Shown here piece after piece: positions 28,959 to 40,333 of a stretch of 64,000 nucleotides of DNA. Origin of the DNA: an uncultured Roseburia sp. GTDB lineage: Bacteria; Bacillota; Clostridia; Lachnospirales; Lachnospiraceae. The notes beneath the pieces were generated by a model. It was not told where the DNA came from. It was given only the letters and a program-made list of their open reading frames with translations, and did not search any database. The DNA lies in the NCBI GenBank assembly GCA_947649645.1, contig CANSSP010000002.1:1-64000 (forward strand), written 5' to 3'. The position numbers were made by a program, and so were the translations under genes. Position 1 is the first letter of the stretch, and each line of letters starts with the position of its first letter.

Positions 28959-29036
28959 GACAAACCTCCCGTCGTTTCCGCGGACAGCGGGCCGGACAGC
29001 CCATGTACCCACGCCCCGGTGCACACAAAAAGAAGG

Positions 29037-29066
29037 GCTGTGTTCTTACAACAACCCTTCCCAGGC
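29037..29066 (-). terminator. Terminator after the rod-binding gene
   Basis: GAAGGGTTGT...ACAGCCCTTC followed by TTTTTG on the minus strand. Confidence 0.75.
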
Positions 29067-29080
29067 ACAATTTAAAAATC

Positions 29081-29437
29081 TTATGATATATTATAATTCC
29101 GCTTCATCTGCTCATACAATTGCTGGGTAAAACTTGTAGCCACCTCATCGACTACCTTGTCTGCAACCATCTCAATCACGCTGTCCATATGAAAATCTGT
29201 CAGCGTAGACAGTGAGGCGTCTTCTTCTTCGTCTTCGGAGAGCAGATTTTCCTTTACTTCTTTTAAAATCTCTTCCACAAAATAAGACTCAAAATCTTTG
29301 CATACCTGCATCAGTTCCTCGTCTGTAGAATCAGACGAAATATTGCCCAGAGAACTTTTCAGCTCCGACGTATTGGCCGCGGCGTTATTCCGCGCCACAT
29401 CGGCCATCGACGATATCGCATCAAACGAAACACTCAT
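29081..29437 (-). CDS. Rod-binding (FlgJ N-terminal-like) flagellar protein
   Basis: DEELMQVCKDFESYFVEEILKEVKENL; adjacent to FlgG-type genes. Confidence 0.75.
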   Translation of the reverse strand: MSVSFDAISSMADVARNNAAANTSELKSSLGNISSDSTDEELMQVCKDFESYFVEEILKEVKENLLSEDEEEDASLSTLTDFHMDSVIEMVADKVVDEVATSFTQQLYEQMKRNYNIS

Positions 29438-29462
29438 ATTGGCACTCCTTCCTGTCTGTCAA

Positions 29463-30293
29463 TTAACGTTTCAGATTGTTGGCCTGCTCCAGCATCTCAT
29501 CCGATGTCGTAATCGCCTTGGAATTTAACTGGTATGCGCGCTGCGCAATAATCATATTTACCATCTCATCCGCGACCTGTACATTGGAACCTTCCAGATA
29601 GTTCTGACGTACCTGACTGCGGATCAGTCCCTGCCCTGTCGCCTCATTGAGCGGGGCGCCGGACGCTTCGGACTCTGCCAGCAGATTGGTTCCGATCTTC
29701 TCAAGACCGCCCGGATTATTAAACTGGTATAGCGCAAAGCCCTGGTTTAAATCCACAAAAGTGCCGTTCTGCGTGCGGTAGCCAAACTGACCGTTGCTGG
29801 TAATCTCCACCATCCCGGCGTTGACTCCCGCCGGAAGCGAAATGGGATTGCCGTTTGTCCCAAGCACCGGATAACCCTCCGCCGTCGAAAGCGTGACCTG
29901 ACCGTTTGCCCCCATAGCCCAGATAAAATTGCCTGCTCTGGTGTAATACGTCTCGCCGTCCGCTCCTCTGACCGCAAAAAATCCATCTCCCACGACAGCA
30001 AAATCCGTGTTGCTCTCGCTGGCAATCATCGCGCCCTGTGTGTATACCGATGTGTTGGACGCTACTCTCGTGCCAAGTCCTACCTGCGCTGAGATCGGCT
30101 TCTGCTCGCCGTTTGCCGACGTCGTCCTGGTCTGGATCGTTTGATACAGCAGGGATTTAAATTCTGTTTTCTGCTGCTTATACCCCACTGTGTTGACATT
30201 TGCCAGATTGTTCGAAATATTATCCACATTCTGCTGCTGTGCAATCATCCCGGTTGCAGCAGTATATAACGATCTTACCATATTATACCTCAT
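29463..30293 (-). CDS. Flagellar hook-basal body protein (FlgG/FlhP type)
   Basis: MVRSLYTAATGMIAQQQNVDNISNNLANVNTVGYK...VNMIIAQRAYQLNSKAITTSDEML. Confidence 0.93.
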   Translation of the reverse strand: MRYNMVRSLYTAATGMIAQQQNVDNISNNLANVNTVGYKQQKTEFKSLLYQTIQTRTTSANGEQKPISAQVGLGTRVASNTSVYTQGAMIASESNTDFAVVGDGFFAVRGADGETYYTRAGNFIWAMGANGQVTLSTAEGYPVLGTNGNPISLPAGVNAGMVEITSNGQFGYRTQNGTFVDLNQGFALYQFNNPGGLEKIGTNLLAESEASGAPLNEATGQGLIRSQVRQNYLEGSNVQVADEMVNMIIAQRAYQLNSKAITTSDEMLEQANNLKR

Positions 30294-30377
30294 TTCTGCG
30301 CGGTATTATGTACTTCCTTTATCTGTGGACACCGCGCCTCTCACAGATCAGCAATTACGGCAGACAAAAAATATTTT

Positions 30378-31172
30378 TTATACTTTGCCAACCTGATTTA
30401 CCGCTTTATCCAGCGTCTCATCGATCGCATTGATCACTTTCTGCCCTGCCTGATAAGCCCTGGAAATCGTAATCATATTTACCATCTCGGAGACAACGTT
30501 CACATTTGAAGCCTCAATAACGCCCTGCTCCACTTTGGCATCGGAGGCGATCCGCACGCCGCCCTCCACCATGTCATAAAGGTTCTCGCCAAATTTTGCC
30601 AGATAATTATAATCTTCAAAATCAACGGTGCCGATCGTCCCGACCAGCTGGTCATCCTGATAAATACCACCGGTCTCATCAATAATAATTTTTAAATTTC
30701 CATTCACACGGATACGGCTGTTCGGATCACCGTTCATGGCCCCGTTCCGGTCCAGAACGTAATCCCCATCCTTTGTCACCAGATAACCCTCCGTGTTGAT
30801 AATAAAAGCGCCGTCTCTGGTATATTTTACAGATGTATTTCCCGCTTTATCCGTATAGGCTATCGCAAAAAAACCGTTGCCTGCCAGTCCGAAATCGGTC
30901 TGATTATCCGTCACTTTAAAACTTCCCTGATCGTAATCCGTATAGGTCTCTCCGATATGAACGCCCATGCTCATCTCACCGAGCCCCTGCGGCATTCGCC
31001 GCACGGATGAATCCCTGATCCGGATTGCAAGCTCATCTGCAAACGTCCTGGACGTCGCCCCTTCTTTCTTATATCCGTTTGTATCGGCATTCGCAAGATT
31101 GTTGGAAAGAATATCCAGTCTCCTCTGTTCATTTACCATACCCGTATACGCCGTATACAATCCTTTAACCAT
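30378..31172 (-). CDS. Flagellar hook-basal body protein (FlhO type)
   Basis: MVKGLYTAYTGMVNEQRRLDILSNNLANADTNGYKKEG. Confidence 0.92.
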   Translation of the reverse strand: MVKGLYTAYTGMVNEQRRLDILSNNLANADTNGYKKEGATSRTFADELAIRIRDSSVRRMPQGLGEMSMGVHIGETYTDYDQGSFKVTDNQTDFGLAGNGFFAIAYTDKAGNTSVKYTRDGAFIINTEGYLVTKDGDYVLDRNGAMNGDPNSRIRVNGNLKIIIDETGGIYQDDQLVGTIGTVDFEDYNYLAKFGENLYDMVEGGVRIASDAKVEQGVIEASNVNVVSEMVNMITISRAYQAGQKVINAIDETLDKAVNQVGKV

Positions 31173-31271
31173 ATCTCTGCTCCTTTTTCCGTCCGGAAGT
31201 CCGCCAAAGACGGCGTTTTATCGAAATGTTGCTCCCAATATTGATATATATCGGCACAAACAGCCAAAAGC

Positions 31272-32288
31272 TTAATCGTCATCCCGCTTGCCTGACAGAA
31301 ATTCCACAAACTTCCCTGTGCCGATCGCCACGCATGTCATGGGTTCATCCGCCGTCATCGTATTGATGCCCGTCCGGTCCTCAATCAGTTCTTCGAGGCC
31401 GCGCAGCAGCGCGCCTCCCCCTGTCAGCACAATCCCGCGATCCGCCACATCGGCAGCCAGCTCCGGCGGCGTCTTTTCCAGCACGGAGTGAACCGCCTCT
31501 ACAATCTGCAATGTCGGTTCGCGCAGTGCCTCCTCCGTCTCCTCAGAAGAAACCGTCACCGTCTTCGGAAGACCGGTGACAAGGTTACGCCCCCTTACAT
31601 CCATAGTCTCATTTTGTGCAAGCGGAAAACAGCTTCCGATTTTGATTTTGATATCCTCCGCCGTCCGTTCGCCGATAAGCAGATTATGCTTTTTGCGCAT
31701 ATAGCGCACAATCGCCTCGTCAAAATCATCGCCCGCAATCTTTATGGACGTGCTGACTACAGACCCTCCCAGGGAAATGACCGCGATATCCGCCGTACCG
31801 CCGCCGATATCCACGATCATATTTCCACATGGCTTCGCTATGTCAATGCCTGCACCGATCGCCGCCGCGATCGGCTCTTCAATGATCTTTACCTCCCTCG
31901 CCCCCGCCTGGTATGTCGCGTCTTCCACCGCCTTTTTCTCCACCTCGGTGACGCCGCTGGGCACACACACACTGATCCGCGGTTTGCGGAATGTCTTTTT
32001 TCCGATCGCCTTCTGAATAAAATATTTGATCATCTTCTCGGTGACCGTATAATCCGATATCACGCCCTGCCTTAAAGGGCGGACCGCCACAATATTCCCC
32101 GGCGTCCTTCCAAGCATCAGCCGGGCCTCTTCTCCGATCGCCTTTATCTTATTTGTGTCACGGTCAAACGCCACCACGGACGGTTCCTTTAACACAACTC
32201 CTTTGCCTTTGATATAAACTAATATACTTGCAGTACCAAGGTCAATACCGATATCCGTACTCATCATCTTCTCATCTGCCCCTTTCAT
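31272..32288 (-). CDS. mbl: MreB/Mbl rod-shape-determining protein
   Basis: DIGIDLGTASILVYIKGKGVVLKEPSVVA; actin fold motifs; synteny with two FlgG-type genes. Confidence 0.93.
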   Translation of the reverse strand: MKGADEKMMSTDIGIDLGTASILVYIKGKGVVLKEPSVVAFDRDTNKIKAIGEEARLMLGRTPGNIVAVRPLRQGVISDYTVTEKMIKYFIQKAIGKKTFRKPRISVCVPSGVTEVEKKAVEDATYQAGAREVKIIEEPIAAAIGAGIDIAKPCGNMIVDIGGGTADIAVISLGGSVVSTSIKIAGDDFDEAIVRYMRKKHNLLIGERTAEDIKIKIGSCFPLAQNETMDVRGRNLVTGLPKTVTVSSEETEEALREPTLQIVEAVHSVLEKTPPELAADVADRGIVLTGGGALLRGLEELIEDRTGINTMTADEPMTCVAIGTGKFVEFLSGKRDDD

Positions 32289-32656
32289 TCTCTATGCAAA
32301 TCACCAATCTATATGGAATTTATTCCCATGCCAAAATGGACGCAAAACCGCATTTAATCATATTTTTACATATACAGTCCCATTATATACAAAAACTGGG
32401 ATTTTTCAAAGGATTTTTTTTCCTGAGGGGACTTTTTTCAAAAAAATAAGAATTTCTTCATTCTTTTTATTTTATATCAGATATTTTTCATTCTTTCATC
32501 ACACATCCATCACATTGCGACGTTATAGTAAATGCGTACCAACAAACCGGGTCAGACATTGCAGGACGGCAATTACTCTGACCGGCAGTACAATTTTTCA
32601 TAACTCATGCTTTCCGGAATCCAGCACATTCCGGAAAGCACTCCCCAGAAAGCATT

Positions 32657-35524
32657 TCACGGCGAATTTTCGAGCGCCGTTTTTTGTTTTTCCAGATACT
32701 TTCTGATATATTGCCCGGTATAAGATTCCGGTATTTGTGCCACCTGTTCTGGTGTTCCCGACGCGATAACCGTGCCTCCGCCATCCCCGCCTTCGGGCCC
32801 CATATCAATAATATAATCTGCCGTCTTTATGACATCCAGGTTGTGCTCGATTACAACTACCGTGTTTCCCCCCTCTGAGAGTCTGCGCAGAATCTCGATC
32901 AGCTTGTGTACGTCCGCAAAGTGAAGCCCCGTCGTCGGCTCGTCGAGAATATAGATCGTCTTTCCGGTGCTCCGCCTGGACAGTTCCGTCGCCAGCTTGA
33001 TCCGCTGCGCCTCACCGCCGGAAAGCTCCGTAGAGGGCTGCCCCAGCTTCACGTAAGACAGGCCGACATCGTAGAGCGTCTGTATTTTCCGGTGTATGGT
33101 CGGAACATTTTTGAAAAACTCCAGCGCTTCCTCCACCGTCATGTTCAGCACGTCATAAATATTTTTTCCTTTATACTTTACATCAAGCGTCTCTCTGTTG
33201 TAGCGCTTTCCTTCACACACTTCGCAGGGCACATAGACATCCGGCAGAAAGTGCATTTCAATCTTTAAAATCCCGTCCCCCGAACATGCCTCGCATCGCC
33301 CGCCTTTAACATTAAAGCTGAACCTGCCTTTTTTATACCCTTTTGCTTTTGCGTCCGGTGTTGATGCAAACAGATCCCGGATCATATCAAACACTCCGGT
33401 ATAAGTAGCCGGATTGGAACGCGGTGTGCGTCCGATCGGCGACTGATCAATGTCGATAACCTTATCCAGCTGTTCGAGACCAAGAATGTCACCATGCAGA
33501 CCCGGTATACAGCGCGCCCGGTTCAGATCGCGTGCAAGCCGCTTGTAGAGAATCTCGTTGGTGAGCGAACTTTTTCCCGACCCGGAGACACCTGTGACAC
33601 ACGTCATAATGCCAAGCGGTATCTTCACACTGATGTTTTTGAGGTTATTTTCTCTGGCCCCCTTGATCGTCAGATATCCGGCCGGCTTTCTGCGCTCTGC
33701 CGGAACCGGAATCTGTATCCTTCCACTTAAGTATGCGCCTGTGATGGAATTCTCATTCCTCATGATATCCTCCGCTGTTCCGCAGGCAACAACCGTACCG
33801 CCGTGGGAGCCTGCCCCCGGCCCGATATCCACAATATAATCGGCAGCAAACATCGTATCCTCGTCGTGTTCCACCACGATCAGCGTATTTCCAAGTTCTT
33901 TCAGATTTTTAAGAGCGCCGAGCAGCTTATCGTTGTCACGCTGATGCAGTCCGATAGAGGGCTCGTCCAGGATATATGCCACGCCCACGAGACCGGAACC
34001 GATCTGCGTTGCAAGACGGATACGCTGCGCCTCACCGCCGGAGAGCGTTCCCGTTGCCCTGGACAGCGACAGATAATCCAGTCCGACCTCATTCAGGAAT
34101 CCCACGCGCGCTTTGATTTCTTTCACAATCTGATCTCCGATCAGATGCTGCTGACGTGTCAGCTCCATATCACGCAGAAATATCTGCAGATTTTTCACCG
34201 ACATGGAAGTCATATCGGCAATATTCTTATCACAGACCGTCACCGCGAGAGACTCCTTCTTAAGGCGCTGTCCCTTGCATGACTCGCAGGGCGTGATGCG
34301 CATAAACTGCTCGTATTCCTGCTTCATATAATCGGAAGATGTTTCACGGTATCTCCGCTGTACATTCCGGAGCAGACCTTCAAACGCCACATCGTAAATC
34401 CCCTCCCCGCGCATTCCCTTATAATGCACCTTCAGCTCTTTTCCGTCCGTCCCGTAGATAATCACATGCTTTACTTCTTCCGGGTAATCCTGGTATGGCG
34501 TCTCCAGTGAGAAATGATATTCCTCAGTCAGCGCGTTTAAAATGGCATAAGTGAAACTGGATTTGTCCGTACAGGACTGCCATCCCGTCACCTGGATGGC
34601 GCCCTCAGCGATGGAAAGACGCTTGTCCGGTATCATCAGCTCCTCATCAAACTCCATTTTATACCCCAGGCCGAAACAGGTCGGGCAGGCTCCGAACGGA
34701 TTATTGAAAGAAAAACTCCTCGGTTCGATTTCATCCACGCTGATCCCGCAGTCCGGGCACGAAAAACTCTCGGAAAACTCAATCGGTTCCCCGTCCGCCA
34801 CATCCACTGTCATAATGCCGCCTGCAAGCTCCAGCACATTTTCAATGGAATCCGTCAGACGCTTCTCAATACCTTCTTTGACTACAAGCCGGTCGACAAC
34901 AATCTGAATGTTATGTTTTTTATTTTTTTCCAGCCTGATTTCTTCCGTCAGCTCATACATATTTCCGTCGACGATCACCCTGACGTAGCCGCTCCGCTTC
35001 GCGTGCTCGAACAGCTTCTGGTGCTCACCCTTTCTCCCTCTGACAACCGGGGCCAGAAGCTGGATTCTGGTACGCTCCGGCAGCTCCATAATCTGGTCTG
35101 CCATCTGATCCACCGACTGCTTTTTAATCTCCTTTCCACATTTCGGGCAATGTGGAATGCCGATTCTGGCATACAGCAGACGAAAGTAGTCGTAAATCTC
35201 CGTGACAGTTCCGACGGTTGAACGCGGATTGCGGTTTGTCGATTTCTGATCTATGGAAATCGCGGGAGAAAGCCCCTCGATCTTTTCTACATTCGGCTTC
35301 TCCATCTGCCCTAAAAACTGCCTGGCATAAGAAGACAGAGATTCCATGTACCGCCGCTGTCCTTCCGCATAAATTGTGTCAAATGCCAGCGAAGACTTTC
35401 CCGAACCGGAAAGTCCTGTCAGAACCACAAATTCATCTCTCGGAATATCTACATCAATATTTTTTAAATTGTGCTCTCCTGCCCCTCGGATTTTAATATA
35501 TTTTCTCTCGTTTGATTTTTTCAT
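32657..35524 (-). CDS. uvrA: Excinuclease ABC subunit A
   Basis: [35 protein letters not shown]; two ABC signatures, zinc fingers. Confidence 0.98.
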   Translation of the reverse strand: MKKSNERKYIKIRGAGEHNLKNIDVDIPRDEFVVLTGLSGSGKSSLAFDTIYAEGQRRYMESLSSYARQFLGQMEKPNVEKIEGLSPAISIDQKSTNRNPRSTVGTVTEIYDYFRLLYARIGIPHCPKCGKEIKKQSVDQMADQIMELPERTRIQLLAPVVRGRKGEHQKLFEHAKRSGYVRVIVDGNMYELTEEIRLEKNKKHNIQIVVDRLVVKEGIEKRLTDSIENVLELAGGIMTVDVADGEPIEFSESFSCPDCGISVDEIEPRSFSFNNPFGACPTCFGLGYKMEFDEELMIPDKRLSIAEGAIQVTGWQSCTDKSSFTYAILNALTEEYHFSLETPYQDYPEEVKHVIIYGTDGKELKVHYKGMRGEGIYDVAFEGLLRNVQRRYRETSSDYMKQEYEQFMRITPCESCKGQRLKKESLAVTVCDKNIADMTSMSVKNLQIFLRDMELTRQQHLIGDQIVKEIKARVGFLNEVGLDYLSLSRATGTLSGGEAQRIRLATQIGSGLVGVAYILDEPSIGLHQRDNDKLLGALKNLKELGNTLIVVEHDEDTMFAADYIVDIGPGAGSHGGTVVACGTAEDIMRNENSITGAYLSGRIQIPVPAERRKPAGYLTIKGARENNLKNISVKIPLGIMTCVTGVSGSGKSSLTNEILYKRLARDLNRARCIPGLHGDILGLEQLDKVIDIDQSPIGRTPRSNPATYTGVFDMIRDLFASTPDAKAKGYKKGRFSFNVKGGRCEACSGDGILKIEMHFLPDVYVPCEVCEGKRYNRETLDVKYKGKNIYDVLNMTVEEALEFFKNVPTIHRKIQTLYDVGLSYVKLGQPSTELSGGEAQRIKLATELSRRSTGKTIYILDEPTTGLHFADVHKLIEILRRLSEGGNTVVVIEHNLDVIKTADYIIDMGPEGGDGGGTVIASGTPEQVAQIPESYTGQYIRKYLEKQKTALENSP

Positions 35525-35665
35525 GATCTCTCCTGCTGTCTGTTCCTTCCCTTATACTTCCACGCTTCCGCAGGCCGGCATTACGCCCCAGACCCTGCCC
35601 GCAGGCACGGCGGTATTCACCGCGCACCGCCTTCAAAAAATATTCCACACGCATCCGTCCGCTTC

Positions 35666-37654
35666 CTACGCGCCAATATCCCGCAGCATATTTTTCAGCT
35701 CTACCATCCTGTCCCTGTATTCTGCCGCCGTCTCAAAATTCAGGTCCGCTGCCGCCTTCTGCATCTTTTTCTGGATATCTGCAATCAGCTTTGTCAGTTC
35801 CTCTCTGTTCATCGATTCCGGATCTTTGCGGAAGTTCATCTGCTCTTTTGCCACCTTCTTTGACACACTGATCAGTTCCCGCACCGATTTCTGAATCGTC
35901 TTCGGCGTGATACCGTGCGCCTGGTTGTACTCCTGCTGTATACCGCGCCGGCGCTCTGTCTCGTCAATCGCCACGCGCATCGAATCCGTGATGGTATCCG
36001 CATACATGATGACGTGGCCCTCACTGTTGCGGGCCGCCCTGCCAATCGTCTGTATGAGCGACGTCGCTGACCGCAAAAATCCTTCCTTGTCTGCATCCAG
36101 AATCGCTACAAGTGTAATCTCCGGTATATCCAGCCCCTCCCTGAGCAGGTTGATTCCCACCAGAACATCGAAAACGTCCAGGCGCAGATCCCTTATGATC
36201 TCCGCGCGCTCCAGCGTATCAATATCAGAGTGCAGATATTTGACACGGATGCCCACTTCCCGCATGTAATCAGTCAGATCCTCGGCCATTTTTTTTGTCA
36301 GCGTTGTAATCAGCACTTTGTTGTGCTTCGCCGTCTCCTTATTAACCTCCCCGATGAGGTCATCTACCTGTCCCTCCACCGGCTTTACCACAACCTCCGG
36401 ATCCAGGAGCCCGGTCGGACGGATAATCTGCTCGGTACGCATCAGCTCGTGCTCCTGCTCGTATACATTTGGCGTGGCGGAGACAAACAGCATCTGGTCA
36501 ATCTTGCTCTCAAACTCTCCGAAGTTCAAAGGACGGTTGTCCTTTGCAGACGGAAGGCGGAACCCATAATCCACCAGCGTTGTTTTTCTGGACTGGTCGC
36601 CCGCGTACATCCCCCGCACCTGCGGAATCGTTATATGGGACTCGTCCACAATAATCAGATAGTCGTCCTTAAAGTAATCCATCAGCGTATGGGGCGTAGC
36701 TCCCGCAGGAAGCCCGGCCAGATGCCTGGAATAATTTTCAATCCCACTGCAGAAACCGGTTTCTTTTAACATCTCAATGTCAAAATTCGTCCGCTCTGCA
36801 ATCCGCTGTGCCTCAAGGAGCTTGTCTTCCCCCTTAAAAAAGCGGACACGCTCTTCCAGTTCTGCCTCAATATTGTCACACGCCTTAAGGATTTTTTCCT
36901 GCGGCACAACATAGTGGGACGCCGGAAAAATCGCAAAATGCTCCAGCCTGCACTTAATCTCCCCTGTAAGAACATCAATCTCCGTAATCCGGTCGATCTC
37001 GTCCCCGAAAAATTCCACCCGGACGGCAGTATCTCCATAATTGGCTGGAAAGATCTCCAGGACATCACCCCTCACCCGAAAGGTTCCCCGATGGAAGTCC
37101 ATTTCATTCCTCGTATACTGAATATCAATCAACGCACGGATAACCTCATCTCTGTCCTTTTCCATGCCCGGCCGCAGTGAAACCATCATGCCAAGATAGT
37201 CGTCCGGACTGCCCAGTCCGTATATACAGGAAACAGACGCGATCACAATCACGTCCCTGCGCTCCACAAGCGCGGCCGTCGCAGACAGACGAAGCTTATC
37301 GATCTCCTCATTGACAGCAGAATCCTTGGCAATATAGGTGTCGGACTGGGGAACATAAGCCTCCGGCTGATAATAATCATAGTAGGACACAAAATACTCC
37401 ACTGCATTCTCAGGGAACATCTCCTTGAATTCTCCATATAACTGCGCCGCAAGCGTCTTGTTGTGGGCGATGACCAGCGTCGGTTTCTGCAATTCCTGAA
37501 TGACATTCGCCATCGTAAATGTCTTGCCGGAACCCGTAACCCCTAGTAAAGTCTGGAATTGATTGCCCTCCTTGAAGCCTTTGACCAGCTCGGCAATGGC
37601 CTGCGGCTGGTCGCCTGTGGGCTTGTAGGGGGCTTGAAGTTTAAATTTTGACAT
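35666..37654 (-). CDS. uvrB: Excinuclease ABC subunit B
   Basis: [37 protein letters not shown]-terminal UVR motif. Confidence 0.98.
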   Translation of the reverse strand: MSKFKLQAPYKPTGDQPQAIAELVKGFKEGNQFQTLLGVTGSGKTFTMANVIQELQKPTLVIAHNKTLAAQLYGEFKEMFPENAVEYFVSYYDYYQPEAYVPQSDTYIAKDSAVNEEIDKLRLSATAALVERRDVIVIASVSCIYGLGSPDDYLGMMVSLRPGMEKDRDEVIRALIDIQYTRNEMDFHRGTFRVRGDVLEIFPANYGDTAVRVEFFGDEIDRITEIDVLTGEIKCRLEHFAIFPASHYVVPQEKILKACDNIEAELEERVRFFKGEDKLLEAQRIAERTNFDIEMLKETGFCSGIENYSRHLAGLPAGATPHTLMDYFKDDYLIIVDESHITIPQVRGMYAGDQSRKTTLVDYGFRLPSAKDNRPLNFGEFESKIDQMLFVSATPNVYEQEHELMRTEQIIRPTGLLDPEVVVKPVEGQVDDLIGEVNKETAKHNKVLITTLTKKMAEDLTDYMREVGIRVKYLHSDIDTLERAEIIRDLRLDVFDVLVGINLLREGLDIPEITLVAILDADKEGFLRSATSLIQTIGRAARNSEGHVIMYADTITDSMRVAIDETERRRGIQQEYNQAHGITPKTIQKSVRELISVSKKVAKEQMNFRKDPESMNREELTKLIADIQKKMQKAAADLNFETAAEYRDRMVELKNMLRDIGA

Positions 37655-37863
37655 ATAAAAACCTCTCTTTCACGGAATAACTTCAACTACTATGAGCCAT
37701 AAAATTCGTGTAATTTAGAAATAATCTCGTGCAGATTTTCATTTTAAGATTGGCCTATAGGCAAACTTTTATAATTACACAAATGAAAGTCACAAATTTG
37801 TAGTCATAACTGTTTACAAAGTATCCTGTTTTGTATTTTGTATTATTTTGAGAAACAATTTCT

Positions 37864-38898
37864 TTATTTTCCTCTATCATAAATCAACTGATTTCTTTCC
37901 AATTCTTTCTGTAATTCGTCCAATGTCGGTAAAACAGTCATATACTTTGAAGCAAATATCTGTTCACTTTCATGGAGTACCGAATATTTCACAATCGTTT
38001 CGTCTTTATCTGTACAAAAGATAATCCCTATTGTCGGATTATCATCCTCTCTTCTTTTTAAGTCATCAAACATTCTGACATACATATCCATTTGTCCTAT
38101 ATCTTGATGTGTCAATTTCTTTGTTTTTAAATCAATAACGACAAAACATTTCAGAATATAATTATAAAAAACCAGATCTATATAGAAATCCGTTGTTTCT
38201 GTACATATCCTCATCTGCCTTCCCACAAATGAAAACCCTTTGCCCATTTCCAGCAGGAACTTCTGAAGATTATTTATAATGGTGGTTTCCAGGTCACTTT
38301 CTAACTGACTAATATTGGGAGTGACTCCCATGAATTCTAATATAAATGGATCTTTCACAAATTCCAATGCTTTATTTTCTTTATCAGGTAACTGTGTGGA
38401 TAACATTCTTTTGTAATATCCACTCTTAATATTGCGCTCCAGAACTCTTACAGACCAATTTTCTGTCAAAGCTTCCTTTAAATAAAAGTTTCTTTCCTCT
38501 TCATCGGAGATACGCATTATACTTCTTAGATGAGACCACGGAATTTTTCCAGCCATTGAAAATCCATATGAATCTTCTGGAAATACCAAATAAAACTGAC
38601 GGCAGTTTCTCAAATTTGCTACAGAAAATCCTGTTCCAAATTCATCTGATAACTGCTCTGATAAATTTTTTATTAAATAAGAACCATATCTTGCTTTCGT
38701 CTCACCATATTGTTCCTGCTCGACAATTCGTCTTCCCACATTCCAATAAGCATATGTCATGATACCATTAACGCTATTATATGCTTCTTCTCTTGCCCGT
38801 TGTAATATCAAACGCACATCTTCGTAAAATTGTTGTTCATTTGCTATTAAAATTTCTGAAGACTCTTGTTTTGGCAGTTCGCTCTTTTTCTCCATCAT
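37864..38898 (-). CDS. DUF1016/YhcG-type PDDEXK nuclease domain protein
   Basis: AYWNVGRRIVEQEQYGETKARYG N-terminal domain; DFYIDLVFYNYILKCFVVIDLKTKKL nuclease core. Confidence 0.9.
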   Translation of the reverse strand: MMEKKSELPKQESSEILIANEQQFYEDVRLILQRAREEAYNSVNGIMTYAYWNVGRRIVEQEQYGETKARYGSYLIKNLSEQLSDEFGTGFSVANLRNCRQFYLVFPEDSYGFSMAGKIPWSHLRSIMRISDEEERNFYLKEALTENWSVRVLERNIKSGYYKRMLSTQLPDKENKALEFVKDPFILEFMGVTPNISQLESDLETTIINNLQKFLLEMGKGFSFVGRQMRICTETTDFYIDLVFYNYILKCFVVIDLKTKKLTHQDIGQMDMYVRMFDDLKRREDDNPTIGIIFCTDKDETIVKYSVLHESEQIFASKYMTVLPTLDELQKELERNQLIYDRGK

Positions 38899-39057
38899 TC
38901 CTCCGCAGACTCACTACACGCGTGTAGCGAATTCCTCTAATTCATTATTTATATAATCATTTTCTTTGTATTTCCTTAAAAATCTTTAAATATATAATAG
39001 CATTTTGTGGTGTTTGCAAAACAACTCCCTTATTAATCCAATACCGATTAAAAATGA

Positions 39058-39948
39058 TCATTTTTTTCCACAAGCTGTATCTAATTCAAAGGAAACCTCT
39101 TCTGTTGATGGTGCCACCACAAAATCATATATGTTGTTATTTTCATTTATAACATATTCCGACTTCCCCTTTCGAATCAAAGTTTCAACTGAATCAATTC
39201 CTTTTACACATACAAATCTATCTTCTTCTTGTACTGTTTCTTATGCCATCATAAAATTCTCATACGACTCCTGATTCGAAAAATTTATTTCTCCTCCAAA
39301 TGAAATTTCTTCCTTTGAGAATACATTTTTTAGTTTATTGCCAAATTCTTTTGAAAATCAATTTCTACATCAATGCCATTATTACGCTTAAATTTGCGTT
39401 TCATTATTCCTCTCAATGGTTTTACAAAACACAAACGGTTTAATATATCATCTGCATAAATATCTAATACATCATCCATGCCCAATATCTGATTGATTAA
39501 ATTTAGATATATCTTTTGTATGATTTGAATATTCATTCAAATAATGTATTGGCTGTAGGTTATTTTTTTCACCCCAACCTTTAGAAAATGCAATTGCATA
39601 TTCCCCATAAAAATCTGTATGTGTATATTTACTTGGCACTTTTATTTTTTCATCTTCGCTTAAACTTTGATAGTGATCTCCTATAGCCTGCAATTGAAAA
39701 TTCTCAGTAAGCTTATGGAATGGAATATCACAAAAACATTTTTGTAACACAAATGCTTCTGCAAAGGAACTTCCTCCAATATTGAGATACTGCAAATCTT
39801 CCTTGCAGTATCTCGGAATCAACGCTTTCTTTTCTAATATTTCTTCCAAATATTCAAACTTTTTCATAAAATGAAATAATGTATTTGCACTTTGAGCATA
39901 ATCATCATAAGCTAATTTATATCTATCTTTAGTCATACTCACTCCCAT
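39058..39948 (-). pseudogene. Decayed abortive-infection locus: AbiGi-like antitoxin (frameshifted) and probable AbiGii-like toxin remnant
   Basis: 39948-39472 encodes ANTLFHFMKKFEYLEEILEKKALIPRYCKEDLQY; it continues in another frame (ILGMDDVLDIYADDILNRLCFVKPLRG...), then a third frame FSKEFGNKLKNVFSKEEISFGG...ENFMMA[TAA]ETVQEEDRFVCVKG. Confidence 0.65.
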
Positions 39949-40047
39949 ATATATTATAATTTATCGCCTTCATCATATTTGCTGAAAATCTCATACAAAA
40001 TATTTTCTTATAACAGCTTTTTCAAATATATAATCTATCTTTTATCG

Positions 40048-40278
40048 TTACATTGGACTGCCGAGAAAGACTCGGTAGTTGCTCCCACATTTAATTCTAC
40101 TTAATAATTTGTAAACACATGGTGTTATATAGTTCATTACACGAATCCATATAACAGACTCCACCCGTACGCCTGGCGTTATTTCGTCCATAGTCCCCCA
40201 TCCAGCCCACAAAATACGGTATAGTAAGCACCGGATAATAACTATAGTATGGTCCATTCACCTGGTTTTTCATTATAG
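40048..40278 (-). other. Orphan transcription unit with possible 69-codon ORF
   Basis: Extended -10 (TGCTATAAT) on the minus strand at 40273-40281; ORF MDHTIVIIRCLLYRILWAGWG...; CCGAG-TCTTT-CTCGG hairpin at its end. Confidence 0.3.
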
Positions 40279-40288
40279 CATATAAGCC

Positions 40289-40333
40289 AAAAAAAGTACA
40301 GCCAGAGCCGAACTTTTGTTCTGTACTTTTTTC
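40289..40333. terminator. Bidirectional terminator-like hairpin
   Basis: AAAAAGTACAG...CTGTACTTTTTT. Confidence 0.7.

Noticed and set aside
39005-39274. 89-aa plus-strand ORF in the AT-rich island
   Set aside because: Antisense to the Abi-toxin remnant; no RBS or similarity.
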